Assembly (NCBI RefSeq): GCF_001425175.1
Contig: NZ_LMDV01000002.1
Coordinates: 1-52,192 of the forward strand
Source of the DNA: Nocardioides sp. Root1257
GTDB taxonomy: Bacteria > Actinomycetota > Actinomycetes > Propionibacteriales > Nocardioidaceae
DNA: 52,192 nt
Reading direction: 5' to 3'
The number at the start of each line of letters is the position of its first letter. Position 1 is the first letter of the stretch. Of the stretch, positions 17,497 to 26,766 are shown piece after piece. The notes under the pieces are model-generated. The model had not been told where the DNA came from, did not search any database, and worked only from the letters and a program-made list of their open reading frames with translations. The position numbers and the translations under genes were made by a program.

Positions 17497-18636
17497 TCAC
17501 CCGCCGGTGGTCTCGTTCGCGTCCTCGTGGAGGTGCGAGCCGGCGCCGTCGGTGTCGTCGTACCAGCCCTCGGGGACGACGACACGGTCGCGCGGAGAGC
17601 CCTGGCGGCCCCGCGGAGCACCCAGCTCGGACACCGGGAACGGCTCGGCGGGGTCCAGCTCGGCGAGCAGGCGGTCCAGGTCGACGAGCGTGTTGACCAG
17701 GCCCAGCGAGCGGCGCATCTCGCCGCCTGCGGCGAAGCCCTTGAGGTACCACGTGACGTGCTTGCGGAACTCCTTGCAGCCCCGCTCCTCCCCCATGTGC
17801 TGGCAGAGCAGCTCCGCGTGGCGCCGCATCATCGCGGTCACCTCGCCCAGGGTCGGGAGGGTCGCGACCTGCTCGCCCGAGAACGCGGCAGCCAGGTCGC
17901 GGAAGATCCAGGGACGTCCCAGGCAGCCGCGGCCGACCACCACGCCAGCAGCGCCGGTCTCCTCGACCATGCGGAGGGCGTCGGCCGCCTCCCAGATGTC
18001 GCCGTTGCCGAGCACCGGGATGTCGACGCTCGCCGCGAGCTCGCCGATGGCCTCCCAGTCGGCGGTGCCGGAGTAGGCCTGGGCGACGGTGCGGCCGTGC
18101 AGGGCGATCGCGGCGACGCCGCTCTCCTGCGCGATCCGGCCGGCGTCGAGGTAGGTCAGGTGGTCCTCGTCGATGCCCTTGCGAGTCTTCATCGTCACCG
18201 GCACGTCGTACGGCGTGGCCGCGGCGACGGCGTGCTCGAGGATCTCGGCGAGCAGCCCGCGCTTCCAGGGCAGCGCGCCGCCGCCGCCCTTGCGGGTCAC
18301 CTTGGGCACCGGGCAGCCGAAGTTGAGGTCGATGTGCGCGACGCCGTACTCCGCGCAGAGGATCTCGGCCGCCTTGCCGACGTAGACCGGGTCGGTGCCG
18401 TAGAGCTGCACCGAGCGGGTGGTCTCCAGCTCGTCGAAGACGAGCATGTCGCGGGTGTGCTGGTCGCCCTCGACCAGGCCGCGGCTGGTGATCATCTCGC
18501 AGACGTAGAGGCCCGCGCCCTGCTCGGCGCACAGCCGCCGGTAGGCGGCGTTGGTGATGCCGGCCATCGGCGCGAGCACCACCGGCACGTCGACCGTCAG
18601 CGAGCCGAGGGTGAGCGAGGTCGGCAGGGCGGGCAT
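17497..18636 (-). CDS. dusB: tRNA-dihydrouridine synthase
   Basis: An FMN enzyme that reduces uridines in the tRNA D-loop. The 379-residue product has VVLAPMAGITNAAYRRL at the start of the TIM barrel. The catalytic Cys is in LNFGCPVPKVTRKGGG, and other family motifs include VTMKTRKG, IALHGRT, PVLGNGDIW and VVGRGCLGRPW, followed by a helical C-terminal domain. This fits the DusB group. I use ATG 18636 (MPALPTSLTLG); a TTG 12 codons earlier is possible. Confidence 0.95.
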   Translation of the reverse strand: MPALPTSLTLGSLTVDVPVVLAPMAGITNAAYRRLCAEQGAGLYVCEMITSRGLVEGDQHTRDMLVFDELETTRSVQLYGTDPVYVGKAAEILCAEYGVAHIDLNFGCPVPKVTRKGGGGALPWKRGLLAEILEHAVAAATPYDVPVTMKTRKGIDEDHLTYLDAGRIAQESGVAAIALHGRTVAQAYSGTADWEAIGELAASVDIPVLGNGDIWEAADALRMVEETGAAGVVVGRGCLGRPWIFRDLAAAFSGEQVATLPTLGEVTAMMRRHAELLCQHMGEERGCKEFRKHVTWYLKGFAAGGEMRRSLGLVNTLVDLDRLLAELDPAEPFPVSELGAPRGRQGSPRDRVVVPEGWYDDTDGAGSHLHEDANETTGG

Positions 18637-18700
18637 GGGGTCATTGTCGGCGGAGCCGTGGGGGTGGCCCAAATCTGGGTGGTGGCGGGTGAGCGGCGAC

Positions 18701-18732
18701 GCGGGTTTCGGCGGTCAGCCGGTGAAACCCGC
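18701..18732. repeat. 32-bp palindromic repeat, copy A
   Basis: A 32-nt unit of GCGGGTTTC, then GGCGGTCAGCCGGT, then GAAACCCGC. The outer 9-nt arms pair perfectly and the middle can pair as GGC/GCC. An identical unit lies 84 nt to the right. It sits between the lipoprotein gene and dusB. Confidence 0.85.
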
Positions 18733-18784
18733 GCGACACTCCGATCCGTACCCGCGTGTCGTGCGGGTCCTGGCTGACAGGTGT

Positions 18785-18816
18785 GCGGGTTTCGGCGGTC
18801 AGCCGGTGAAACCCGC
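18785..18816. repeat. 32-bp palindromic repeat, copy B
   Basis: Identical to the unit at 18701-18732. The 52 nt between the copies contain further pieces of the same theme (CCCGCGTGTCGTGCGGG, CTGGCTGACAGG). The copy is 16 nt past the stop codon of the lipoprotein gene, where it could act as a terminator. Confidence 0.85.
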
Positions 18817-18832
18817 AGACACGCTGCGCCGC

Positions 18833-19528
18833 TCAGTTCCCCTTGCTCTTCTTCTTTTTCTTCTTCGCGGGCTTCGGCGCGACGTACTTGGTGATCTCGC
18901 CCGTCCAGATGATCGGGTCGAAGGTCTCCTCGGGGCGGAAGCTGACCGCCTCGAGCTGGCCGTGGTTCGGCGCGAGGTAGACCAGGCAGACGTCCGCGGT
19001 CGCGCCCGGGCCGAACGGCTTCGGCAGCGCCGTGCTCGGGCACGCCTGGAAGGAGCTCGCGAAGGGGGTCGACTCGAGCAGCAGGTTGGCCTCGTTGACG
19101 ACGTACAGCGGCACCCGGCGACCGCCGAGGTCGGACTCGCCGACGTTCTTGACGCTGACGTGCACGAAGTACGGCGTCGACTTCTGCTGCGCGTCGGTGA
19201 GCTGCCAGGCCGCCAGCGTCTTCTTCGTCGTCGTCTGCTCCAGCTTGGTGACCGTCAGGTCGAGCACGCCGACCTCGTCCTGGCGCGGCTCGTAGGCGAC
19301 GATGCCCTGGTCGCCGACCTCCAGGTGGGTGCCCTGGGGCGTCAGGGTGACCCCGTCCGGCACCGGGAGGTACGGCGTCTCGCTCGCCGAGGCGCTCGAG
19401 GCGCCGGTCTTGTCGCTGGAGGAGTCGGAGCCCGCGTCGCTGCCGGAGCAGCCCGCGAGCAGGCTCGCCGACAGGAGGACGGCGAGTGACGGCCCGAGCA
19501 GACGCGTGGTCACTCCTACCGAAGACAT
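18833..19528 (-). CDS. Secreted lipoprotein, unknown function
   Basis: A 231-residue protein that starts at ATG 19528 (MSSVGVTTRLLGPS). A type II signal peptide ends in the lipobox LLAGC. A Ser/Ala-rich stretch leads to a beta-rich domain (VGVLDLTVTKLEQTTTKK ... VHVSVKNVGESDLGG ... ADVCLVY) that resembles the immunoglobulin-like DUF4352 type of lipoprotein, with a Cys pair. The C-terminus ends in a long Lys run (PKPAKKKKKKSKGN), probably near the cell surface. The function is unknown. Confidence 0.85.
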   Translation of the reverse strand: MSSVGVTTRLLGPSLAVLLSASLLAGCSGSDAGSDSSSDKTGASSASASETPYLPVPDGVTLTPQGTHLEVGDQGIVAYEPRQDEVGVLDLTVTKLEQTTTKKTLAAWQLTDAQQKSTPYFVHVSVKNVGESDLGGRRVPLYVVNEANLLLESTPFASSFQACPSTALPKPFGPGATADVCLVYLAPNHGQLEAVSFRPEETFDPIIWTGEITKYVAPKPAKKKKKKSKGN

Positions 19529-19554
19529 GGGCACATTCTGCCTACGCACGGGCG

Positions 19555-20955
<1,401 letters not shown>

Positions 20956-21013
20956 GATGGAGCTCCTGCGGGTCACGGCCGGCTGGCTGCCGGTCAGGGG
21001 AACGTGCGAGCGT

Positions 21014-21334
21014 TCAGCCTAACGACCGGGGCGACTCGATATTGAGGGTGGTGTCCGGGCCGACCAGCTCGTACGCCGACGGCTCCTCGATCGCCCGGCT
21101 CAGCACCATCACGGCCCGCAGCTTGACGTCGTACGACGAGAGCGCGCGGCGGTAGCTGCCGACGTTCTCCCAGCGGGTGCTGAGCACCCACAGCTCGGGG
21201 TCGTCCACGTTGCGGCCGATCTCGCCGCCGGCGTACCCGACGCACGCGGCGAGCGCCTCGTGCGCCGTCGCGAGGTCGGAGCGGAAGGTCTCCCCGTCGG
21301 CGAGGGGCACGCGGAACCTGCTCACGACCAGCAC
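21014..21334 (-). CDS. Antibiotic biosynthesis monooxygenase (ABM)-like protein
   Basis: A 106-residue protein of the ferredoxin-like ABM fold: LVVSRFRVP, an acidic helix, [19 protein letters not shown], and a final short strand region. Small proteins of this type degrade haem or act on quinones; the substrate here is unknown. I start at GTG 21334, inside the 3' end of the LuxR-type gene (13-nt overlap), which implies translational coupling. Confidence 0.8.
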   Translation of the reverse strand: MLVVSRFRVPLADGETFRSDLATAHEALAACVGYAGGEIGRNVDDPELWVLSTRWENVGSYRRALSSYDVKLRAVMVLSRAIEEPSAYELVGPDTTLNIESPRSLG

Positions 21335-21954
21335 GGGGTGACCGTACTCGGTGCGCTCGCCCGAGGCCTCTCGGTCAGCACCCAGAGAACGGCCTGGCTG
21401 CGACTGTGCGCCCCGATCTTCGCGTACGCGCTGCGCAGGTAGCTCTTGATGGTGTTGATGCTCAGCGACTCGCGCTCGGCGATCTCCCCGTTGCTGAGCC
21501 CCTGCGCGAGCCACAGGAGGATCGCGGCCTCGCGGGCGTTGAGGCCGACGGCGGCGCCGAGCCTCTGGCGCCGTTCGGAGCGGCAGTCACAGATGAGCGC
21601 CGACGGCAACCCTGCGACCGCAGCCGCGAGGACCGCGAGCAGAGCGGGCCCGTCGATGCTGAGCGGGATGCAGCCGTCCACGCCGGCCGACTGGGCACGA
21701 TCATGGAGATCCGGGCGGCTGTCGCGCCCGATGGCGATCACGGCCGTCTCGGCCTGGCGGATCCAGTGATCGAGCCCGACCCCGCGGTCGCGCTCGAGGC
21801 TCAGGACGTCGTACAGCACCACGTCCGGCACGGACTCCCCGGTGGCGCCGACCACGGCGACCAGGTCGGGGTGACGACCCAGCATGGCGGTGAGGCCCAG
21901 GACCACCATGGCCTCGGGGCTGCTCACCGCGGTCGCGATGCGGCGCGAGATCAA
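21322..21954 (-). CDS. LuxR-family regulator with degenerate receiver domain
   Basis: A 210-residue NarL/LuxR-type regulator. The C-terminal helix-turn-helix is complete: LNAREAAILLWLAQGLSNGE, IAERESLSINTIKSYLRSAY, AKIGAHSRSQAV. The N-terminal half has the length and pattern of a receiver, and PDVVLYDVLSL aligns with the phospho-acceptor strand. The usual acidic pair after strand 1 is absent and the conserved Lys-Pro is replaced by IPLS, so normal phosphorylation is doubtful. It starts at TTG 21954, sharing TTGA with the stop codon of the gene upstream. Confidence 0.85.
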   Translation of the reverse strand: MISRRIATAVSSPEAMVVLGLTAMLGRHPDLVAVVGATGESVPDVVLYDVLSLERDRGVGLDHWIRQAETAVIAIGRDSRPDLHDRAQSAGVDGCIPLSIDGPALLAVLAAAVAGLPSALICDCRSERRQRLGAAVGLNAREAAILLWLAQGLSNGEIAERESLSINTIKSYLRSAYAKIGAHSRSQAVLWVLTERPRASAPSTVTPCWS

Positions 21955-22175
21955 CCGGGAAGCTCCTCGGACCGCCGCGGGTAGAGGTTGCGCTGGTGCA
22001 CGCTGCCGTCGAGCGCTCGGATCACGTGCATGACGCCACGCACACGCGCCAGGTCGCGGCCTACCTGCACGGCCGCCTCCCTGCTCACGTGCTCACCGGG
22101 CAGCAGGCCGGAACCTCCGACCGAGTTGCGCCACACCCCGTCCACGCAGGACGTCTCGACAGGTTCACCCATCAT
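21951..22175 (-). CDS. Small DUF2188-like protein
   Basis: A 74-residue protein (ATG 22175 or 22172) behind a strong GGGAGGGAAC site. Its pattern, a central GVWRN strand, a helix with AAVQVGRDLARV and a final LDGSVHQRNLYPR, resembles DUF2188 proteins. The function is unknown. Its stop codon overlaps the TTG start of the LuxR-type gene by 4 nt, and that gene overlaps the ABM-like gene, so the three form one operon. Confidence 0.7.
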   Translation of the reverse strand: MMGEPVETSCVDGVWRNSVGGSGLLPGEHVSREAAVQVGRDLARVRGVMHVIRALDGSVHQRNLYPRRSEELPG

Positions 22176-22286
22176 CCCGTTCCCTCCCAGGAAGGTCTGT
22201 CCCGGCGCCGCACCCTCCCGCGCGCCCCCGAGGTCTCCTAGCTCGTACCTGTCGCGACGCCCCGCCTTCGTTACAGCCCGTCGGAG

Positions 22287-22324
22287 TTGACAATCATTCT
22301 CACTTCATCTGAGAATCGTTCTCA
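22287..22324 (+). promoter_or_regulatory. Two Zur-type boxes overlapping the znuACB-zur promoter
   Basis: TGACAATCATTCTCA (22288-22302) and TGAGAATCGTTCTCA (22310-22324; perfect TGAGAA/TTCTCA arms) match the 15-bp actinobacterial Zur operator form TGAnAATnATTnTCA. A -35 TTGACA (22287-22292) lies in the first box and a -10-like GAGAAT (22311-22316) in the second. The predicted start point is at or next to the ATG of znuA, so the transcript may be leaderless. With zinc, Zur would cover both promoter elements. Confidence 0.8.
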
Positions 22325-23229
22325 TGAACAGACTCGCCGTCGCGGCCTCCGTCGTCACCCTGCTCAGCCCGGTCGTCCTGGGCGGGTGCTCGGCGTTCAC
22401 CGATGACTCGGTCGGGCTCGACAACGGCCTGCAGGTCGCGGCGGCGTTCTACCCCCTCCAGTACGTCGCGGGCCGGGTCGCCGGCGACCACGCCGACGTC
22501 GAGAACCTCACGGCACCGGGCGGCGAGCCGCACGACCTGGAGCTCACGGTCGCCGAGACCGCGCGGGTCGCGCAGGCCGACCTCGTCGTCTACCAGCGCG
22601 GCTTCCAGCCGTCCGTCGACGGAGCGGTCGACGAGAACGCCGCCGGCGATGTGCTCGACGTCGCGAAGGTCGTCGACCTGGTGCCGTTCCGCGACCACGG
22701 CGTCGACTCCGACGAGCTCGACCCGCACTTCTGGCAGGACCCGCTGCTGCTGGCCGACGTCGGCGACGCGGTCGCCGACCAGCTCAGCAAGGTCGACCCG
22801 GACAACGCCGACGACTACGAGGCGAACGCCGCGGCCCTCCGTGCCGACCTGGAGAAGGTCGACCAGGAGTACGCCGACGGGCTGACCGGCTGCGAGCGCG
22901 ACACCATCGTGGTCAGCCACGACGCCTTCGGCTACCTGCAGCGCTACGGCGTGACGATGGAGGCGATCCTCGGCCTCTCCCCCGATTCCGAGCCGACGCC
23001 GGCCGACCTGGCCCGGCTGCAGGACCTGATCCGGACCGCAGGGATCACCACGGTCTTCAGCGAGACGCTCGCGAGCCCCAAGACCGCGGAGACCCTCGCC
23101 GACGACATGGGCGTGAAGAGCGAGGTGCTCGACCCGATCGAGGGCCTGAGCGACCGGACCGAGGACCAGGACTACCTTTCCCTCATGCGCTCCAACCTGT
23201 CCGCCCTCGAGGAGGCGAACGGCTGTTGA
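22324..23229 (+). CDS. znuA: Zinc ABC transporter substrate-binding lipoprotein
   Basis: A 301-residue cluster A-I binding protein. The lipobox VVLGGCS anchors it outside the membrane. Metal ligands expected for this family are in GGEPHDLEL (His), DPHFWQDP (His), VSHDAFGYL (His) and FSETLASP (Glu). There is no long His-rich loop. It is the first gene of a four-gene operon with translational overlaps, and two Zur boxes end at its start codon, which supports zinc rather than manganese. Confidence 0.93.
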   Translation: MNRLAVAASVVTLLSPVVLGGCSAFTDDSVGLDNGLQVAAAFYPLQYVAGRVAGDHADVENLTAPGGEPHDLELTVAETARVAQADLVVYQRGFQPSVDGAVDENAAGDVLDVAKVVDLVPFRDHGVDSDELDPHFWQDPLLLADVGDAVADQLSKVDPDNADDYEANAAALRADLEKVDQEYADGLTGCERDTIVVSHDAFGYLQRYGVTMEAILGLSPDSEPTPADLARLQDLIRTAGITTVFSETLASPKTAETLADDMGVKSEVLDPIEGLSDRTEDQDYLSLMRSNLSALEEANGC

Positions 23230-24020
23230 GCTCGTCCGTGGTGGAACTCAGCAACGGTGCGGTCGCGATCACCGGCCGCCCGATCCTGCGCGGCATCGAC
23301 CTCACCGTGCGGTCCGGGGAGTTCGTCGCCCTGATGGGCGCCAACGGCTCCGGCAAGTCCACGCTGGTCCGGGCCCTCACCGGTCTGCGCCCGCTGGCCT
23401 CCGGGTCGCTCAGCCTCTTCGGCACGCCGCTCGCCGACTTCCACGACTGGCGGCGGATCGGGTTCGTCCCGCAGCGCGGGGGCGCTGGGTCCGGCGTACC
23501 GGCGTCGGTGTGGGAGGTCGTGGCGTCCGGCCGCCTCACCCACCGGCGGCTGATGCGACCGCTCGGCCGCCGCGACCGTGCGGCGATCTCCGAGGCCCTC
23601 GAGGTCGTCGGTCTCGCGCACCGCGCCCGGGAGGGCGTCTCGACGCTCTCCGGCGGGCAGCAGCAGCGGGTGCTGATCGCGCGGGCGCTGGCCGGCGAGC
23701 CCGAGCTGTTCTTCCTCGACGAGCCGACCGCGGGCGTCGACCTGCCCAACCAGCAGGTCCTCGCCGACTCCCTCGAGACGCTCTCGGAGCGCGGCTCGAC
23801 CATCGTGCTGGTCGCCCACGAGCTCGGCCCGATGGCTCCGCTCATCGACCGTGCGGTGGTGATGCGCGACGGACGGGTGGCGTACGACGGGCCGCCGCTC
23901 ACCAGCCACGAGGTCTACGAGACCGACCACGGCCACCACCACGCCGTCCACGTGCGGCACGACCACGCACCGCACGTCTCCTCGCCGCTGGACTCGCGTG
24001 AGGGGATGGCCCATGAGTGA
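23226..24020 (+). CDS. znuC: Zinc ABC transporter ATP-binding protein
   Basis: A 264-residue ATPase with Walker A GANGSGKST, Q-loop FVPQR, signature STLSGGQQQR, Walker B LFFLDEPTAG and H-switch VLVAHELG. The C-terminus carries a His-rich tail (ETDHGHHHAVHVRHDHAPH) not needed for ATPase function, possibly a zinc-handling segment. The TTG start overlaps the znuA stop by 4 nt (TTGA). Confidence 0.94.
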   Translation: MSSSVVELSNGAVAITGRPILRGIDLTVRSGEFVALMGANGSGKSTLVRALTGLRPLASGSLSLFGTPLADFHDWRRIGFVPQRGGAGSGVPASVWEVVASGRLTHRRLMRPLGRRDRAAISEALEVVGLAHRAREGVSTLSGGQQQRVLIARALAGEPELFFLDEPTAGVDLPNQQVLADSLETLSERGSTIVLVAHELGPMAPLIDRAVVMRDGRVAYDGPPLTSHEVYETDHGHHHAVHVRHDHAPHVSSPLDSREGMAHE

Positions 24021-25017
24021 CTACCTGCACCTGCTCGGGCTGCCGTTCATGCAGCGCGCGATCCTGGCGGCGGTCTTCACCGGAATCGCGGCCCCGGCGA
24101 TCGGCACCTACCTGGTGCAGCGGCGGCTCGCGCTGATGGGCGACGGGATCGGCCACGTCGCCGTCACCGGTGTCGCCCTCGGCCTGCTCACGGGCACGAC
24201 CCCCACCTGGACCGCGGTCGTGGTCGCCGTGATCGGCGCGGTCGTGATCGAGCTGATCCGGGAGCGCGGCCACGCCAACGGCGACGTCGCGCTCGCCCTG
24301 CTCTTCTACGGGGGTCTCGCGGGCGGCGTGCTGATCACCGGCATCGCCGGGCAGAGCGGCTCCCGCCTGCAGACCTTCCTCTTCGGCTCGATCACCACGA
24401 TCTCGGTCAGCGACGTCATCGTCACGATGATCCTGGCCGCGGTGGTCATCGTGATCTGCGTCGGGCTCTCGCCGCAGCTGTTCGCGGTGTCGCACGACGA
24501 GGAGTTCGCCCGGGTCGCGGGCCTCAACATCCGCTTCTACAACATCCTGGTCGCCGTGCTGGCCGCCGTCAGCGTGACCGTCGCGATGCGCACGGTCGGG
24601 CTGCTGCTGGTCTCCGCGCTCATGGTCGTGCCAGTCGCGACGTCGCAGCAGCTGACCCGGACGTTCCGGACCACGCTGGGCGCCGCGATGCTGATCGGTC
24701 CGCTGGCGTCGGTCGGCGGGCTGCTGATCTCGGCGTACCCCACCGAGGTACGCGTGGCGCCGGGCGCGACCATCGTGCTGCTGGCCCTTGCCTTCTTCGT
24801 CGTCGCGTGGCCGGTCGGCGTGCTCCTGCGGGCACGCCGCCGGATGCGTCAGCCCTTCCCGGTCGTGCAGGTCTCGCCGCACGAGGTGATCGACGAGCAC
24901 CCGCACGACCACGGCAAGGACTGCGGCCACGTCGCCGTCCCCCACGGAGACCACGTCGACTACGTCCACGGCGGGCACCGGCACGCCGTACACGGTGAGC
25001 ACTATGACGAGCACTGA
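24013..25017 (+). CDS. znuB: Zinc ABC transporter permease
   Basis: A 334-residue ABC-3 family permease with about eight transmembrane helices (for example AVFTGIAAPAIGTYLVQRRL and ALALLFYGGLAGGVLITGIA) and the EAA-like cytoplasmic loop. A long C-terminal tail is rich in His and Asp (DEHPHDHGKDCGHVAVPHGD), probably cytoplasmic and metal-binding. I use ATG 24013, which overlaps the end of znuC. Confidence 0.93.
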   Translation: MSDYLHLLGLPFMQRAILAAVFTGIAAPAIGTYLVQRRLALMGDGIGHVAVTGVALGLLTGTTPTWTAVVVAVIGAVVIELIRERGHANGDVALALLFYGGLAGGVLITGIAGQSGSRLQTFLFGSITTISVSDVIVTMILAAVVIVICVGLSPQLFAVSHDEEFARVAGLNIRFYNILVAVLAAVSVTVAMRTVGLLLVSALMVVPVATSQQLTRTFRTTLGAAMLIGPLASVGGLLISAYPTEVRVAPGATIVLLALAFFVVAWPVGVLLRARRRMRQPFPVVQVSPHEVIDEHPHDHGKDCGHVAVPHGDHVDYVHGGHRHAVHGEHYDEH

Positions 25018-25417
25018 GAAGGCGAACGCCGAGAAGTCGAGCCTGCGACCCACGCGGCAGCGGCTCGCCGTGATGGAGGCGATGGCGTCCTTCGGCGACT
25101 TCCGCTCCGCGCAGGACATCCACGAGCTGCTCGGCGAGCGTGGTGAGCAGGTCGGGCTCGCCACCGTCTACCGCACGCTGCAGCGGCTGGCCGACGCCGG
25201 CGAGGTCGACGTGCTGCGCACCGAGGACGGCGAGGCGATCTACCGCCGGTGCTCCGACAGCCATCACCACCACCTGGTGTGCCGCTCCTGCGGCGCGACG
25301 GTCGAGGTCGAGGGACCGACCGTCGAGCGCTGGACCAGCAGCATCGCCGCCGAGCACGGGTACGCCGACGTCAGCCACGCGCTGGAGATCTTCGGGACCT
25401 GCCCGCGCTGCCGCTGA
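25004..25417 (+). CDS. zur: Zinc uptake regulator, Fur family
   Basis: A 137-residue metal-dependent repressor. The N-terminal winged helix (RPTRQRLAVMEAMASFGDFR ... VGLATVYRTLQRLADAGEVD) is followed by the regulatory metal site in CSDSHHHHLVCRSC and a structural zinc pair in CRSC / CPRC. The start at ATG 25004 overlaps znuB by 14 nt; GTG 24995 is an alternative. Its place as the last gene of znuACB, with Zur boxes at the operon start, implies autoregulation. Confidence 0.94.
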   Translation: MTSTEKANAEKSSLRPTRQRLAVMEAMASFGDFRSAQDIHELLGERGEQVGLATVYRTLQRLADAGEVDVLRTEDGEAIYRRCSDSHHHHLVCRSCGATVEVEGPTVERWTSSIAAEHGYADVSHALEIFGTCPRCR

Positions 25418-25431
25418 CGCCGGCGTACGGC

Positions 25432-26043
25432 TCAGCCGAGCCGGAGCACCTCCAGGATCCGGTTGAGCACGGCGACCAGCTGGCCGAGCGCGCCGAGCCC
25501 GTCGAGCAGCCCGGTCACCGCGCAGAGCAGGTTGCCGAGGAGGTTGCCGGCCCCGGTGGCCGCGAGGATGGTGAGCACGACCCGGTCGAGGTGTACCCGG
25601 AGCCCGAGCAGGTCCAGGTCGAGCGGCGCGAGCACCAGGTTGAGGATGCTGCAGGTCGCCCGGGCGGCGGCGCGGTCACCGGCCCGTGCCGGCGCGCCGT
25701 TGATCGACTTCACGCGCACCGTCTTCAGCTGGGCGAACCTGCTGGTCGATCCGTTGCGCTCGTGCACGACGCCCTGGACCAGGCCGCGGACGAACACCTT
25801 GCCGTCGTGACGGGTGAACCGGAGCGGGACGAACGAGCCGGTCACCGGGCGGCCGCTGCTGGTCTGGCCGACCAGCCGCGAGGTGAGCTTGCCGGCAGCC
25901 GTCTGGGCGACGGGTGCCTTCGCGGCCGGAGCCGACGACCGGGCGTTCGACGCGTCGGCGGCCTGGAAGCCGACCAGGCAGAGCGCGAGGGCGAGGACGA
26001 CGGCGGTGAGCCGGCCGGTGGGTGAAGCGAAGAGCTTGGACAT
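25432..26043 (-). CDS. Secreted protein, unknown function
   Basis: A 203-residue exported protein. ATG 26043 is preceded by GGGAGGAAACCC, and a signal peptide spans about residues 1-30 (cleavage near ADASNA). The middle is a small beta domain (GSFVPLRFTRHDGKVFVRGL). The C-terminal 75 residues are unusual: long Leu-rich amphipathic stretches (LVLAPLDLDLLGLRVHLDRV, LLDGLGALGQLVAVLNRILE) with two Cys. It resembles ABC-type hypothetical exported proteins of this group, and no function can be read. It follows the sigma-factor gene on the same strand and ends close to zur (convergent). Confidence 0.8.
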   Translation of the reverse strand: MSKLFASPTGRLTAVVLALALCLVGFQAADASNARSSAPAAKAPVAQTAAGKLTSRLVGQTSSGRPVTGSFVPLRFTRHDGKVFVRGLVQGVVHERNGSTSRFAQLKTVRVKSINGAPARAGDRAAARATCSILNLVLAPLDLDLLGLRVHLDRVVLTILAATGAGNLLGNLLCAVTGLLDGLGALGQLVAVLNRILEVLRLG

Positions 26044-26072
26044 GGGTTTCCTCCCGAGAGCGTGTCTTTCCC

Positions 26073-26663
26073 TCACATGCCTTCTGCGCTCCGAGGCGTT
26101 ACATCGCCCGCCGACGCACCCGCCGCCAACCGTTGCCGCAGCCGGCGCAGCCCGCGGTGGTGTGCGACCCGGACGGCCGTCGTGCTGATGCCCAGGGCGC
26201 GGCTCGTCGTGGCGACGTCGAGGCCGACGACGTCGATGCACGCGACCACCTGGGCCTCGCGCTCGGGAAGCGTGCGCACCAGGCGGCGAGCCAGGTCGTC
26301 GCCTGCGACCCGGGGCGCCGGGTCGGTGGATCCGCTGCCTGAGACCTCCAGCAGCTCGGGCCCGAGCGCCGTCGTACGACGGGTGCGGGACGCGCGATGG
26401 CTGTGGCGGGAGACGTTGCGGGCGATCCCGAAGAGCCACCCGGCGAAGTCGTGGCGGTCGCCCTCGAAGTCGGCCACCCGCCGGGCCGCGATCAGCCACG
26501 CCTCGGCCGCGATGTCCTCGGCGTCGGCCGACGGATCGGGGTGGTGCACGTGCCGCAGCCAGATCACGAGGCGCTCGGCGTGGTCGCCGTACAGCTCCGC
26601 CCAGGCCGCCTCGTCGCCCGTGCGAGCGCGCGCGACCAGCTCGTCTCCCTCAACGCGCACCAT
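26073..26663 (-). CDS. ECF-type RNA polymerase sigma factor
   Basis: A 196-residue sigma-70-like factor. Region 2 is seen in DEAAWAELYGDHAERLVIWL and DAEDIAAEAWLIAARRVADF, with FAGWLFGIARNVSRHSHR as region 2.4. Region 4 follows with LPEREAQVVACIDVVGLDVA and a helix-turn-helix (TTSRALGISTTAVRVAHHRGLRRLRQ, split here by its turn). There is no anti-sigma factor gene with a recognisable domain beside it. I start at ATG 26663 with GGGAGG upstream. The secreted-protein gene 30 nt downstream is a likely co-transcribed target. Confidence 0.88.
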   Translation of the reverse strand: MVRVEGDELVARARTGDEAAWAELYGDHAERLVIWLRHVHHPDPSADAEDIAAEAWLIAARRVADFEGDRHDFAGWLFGIARNVSRHSHRASRTRRTTALGPELLEVSGSGSTDPAPRVAGDDLARRLVRTLPEREAQVVACIDVVGLDVATTSRALGISTTAVRVAHHRGLRRLRQRLAAGASAGDVTPRSAEGM

Positions 26664-26766
26664 CAGCTGCCAGCCTCCCGAGCAGGCCCCCCGCTCCGGA
26701 CTGTGCCCACCCGGGACGCGAGTCACCCGTGCCCCGGGCAGCGGAGTTCCGTGACATCGTCGGGTC

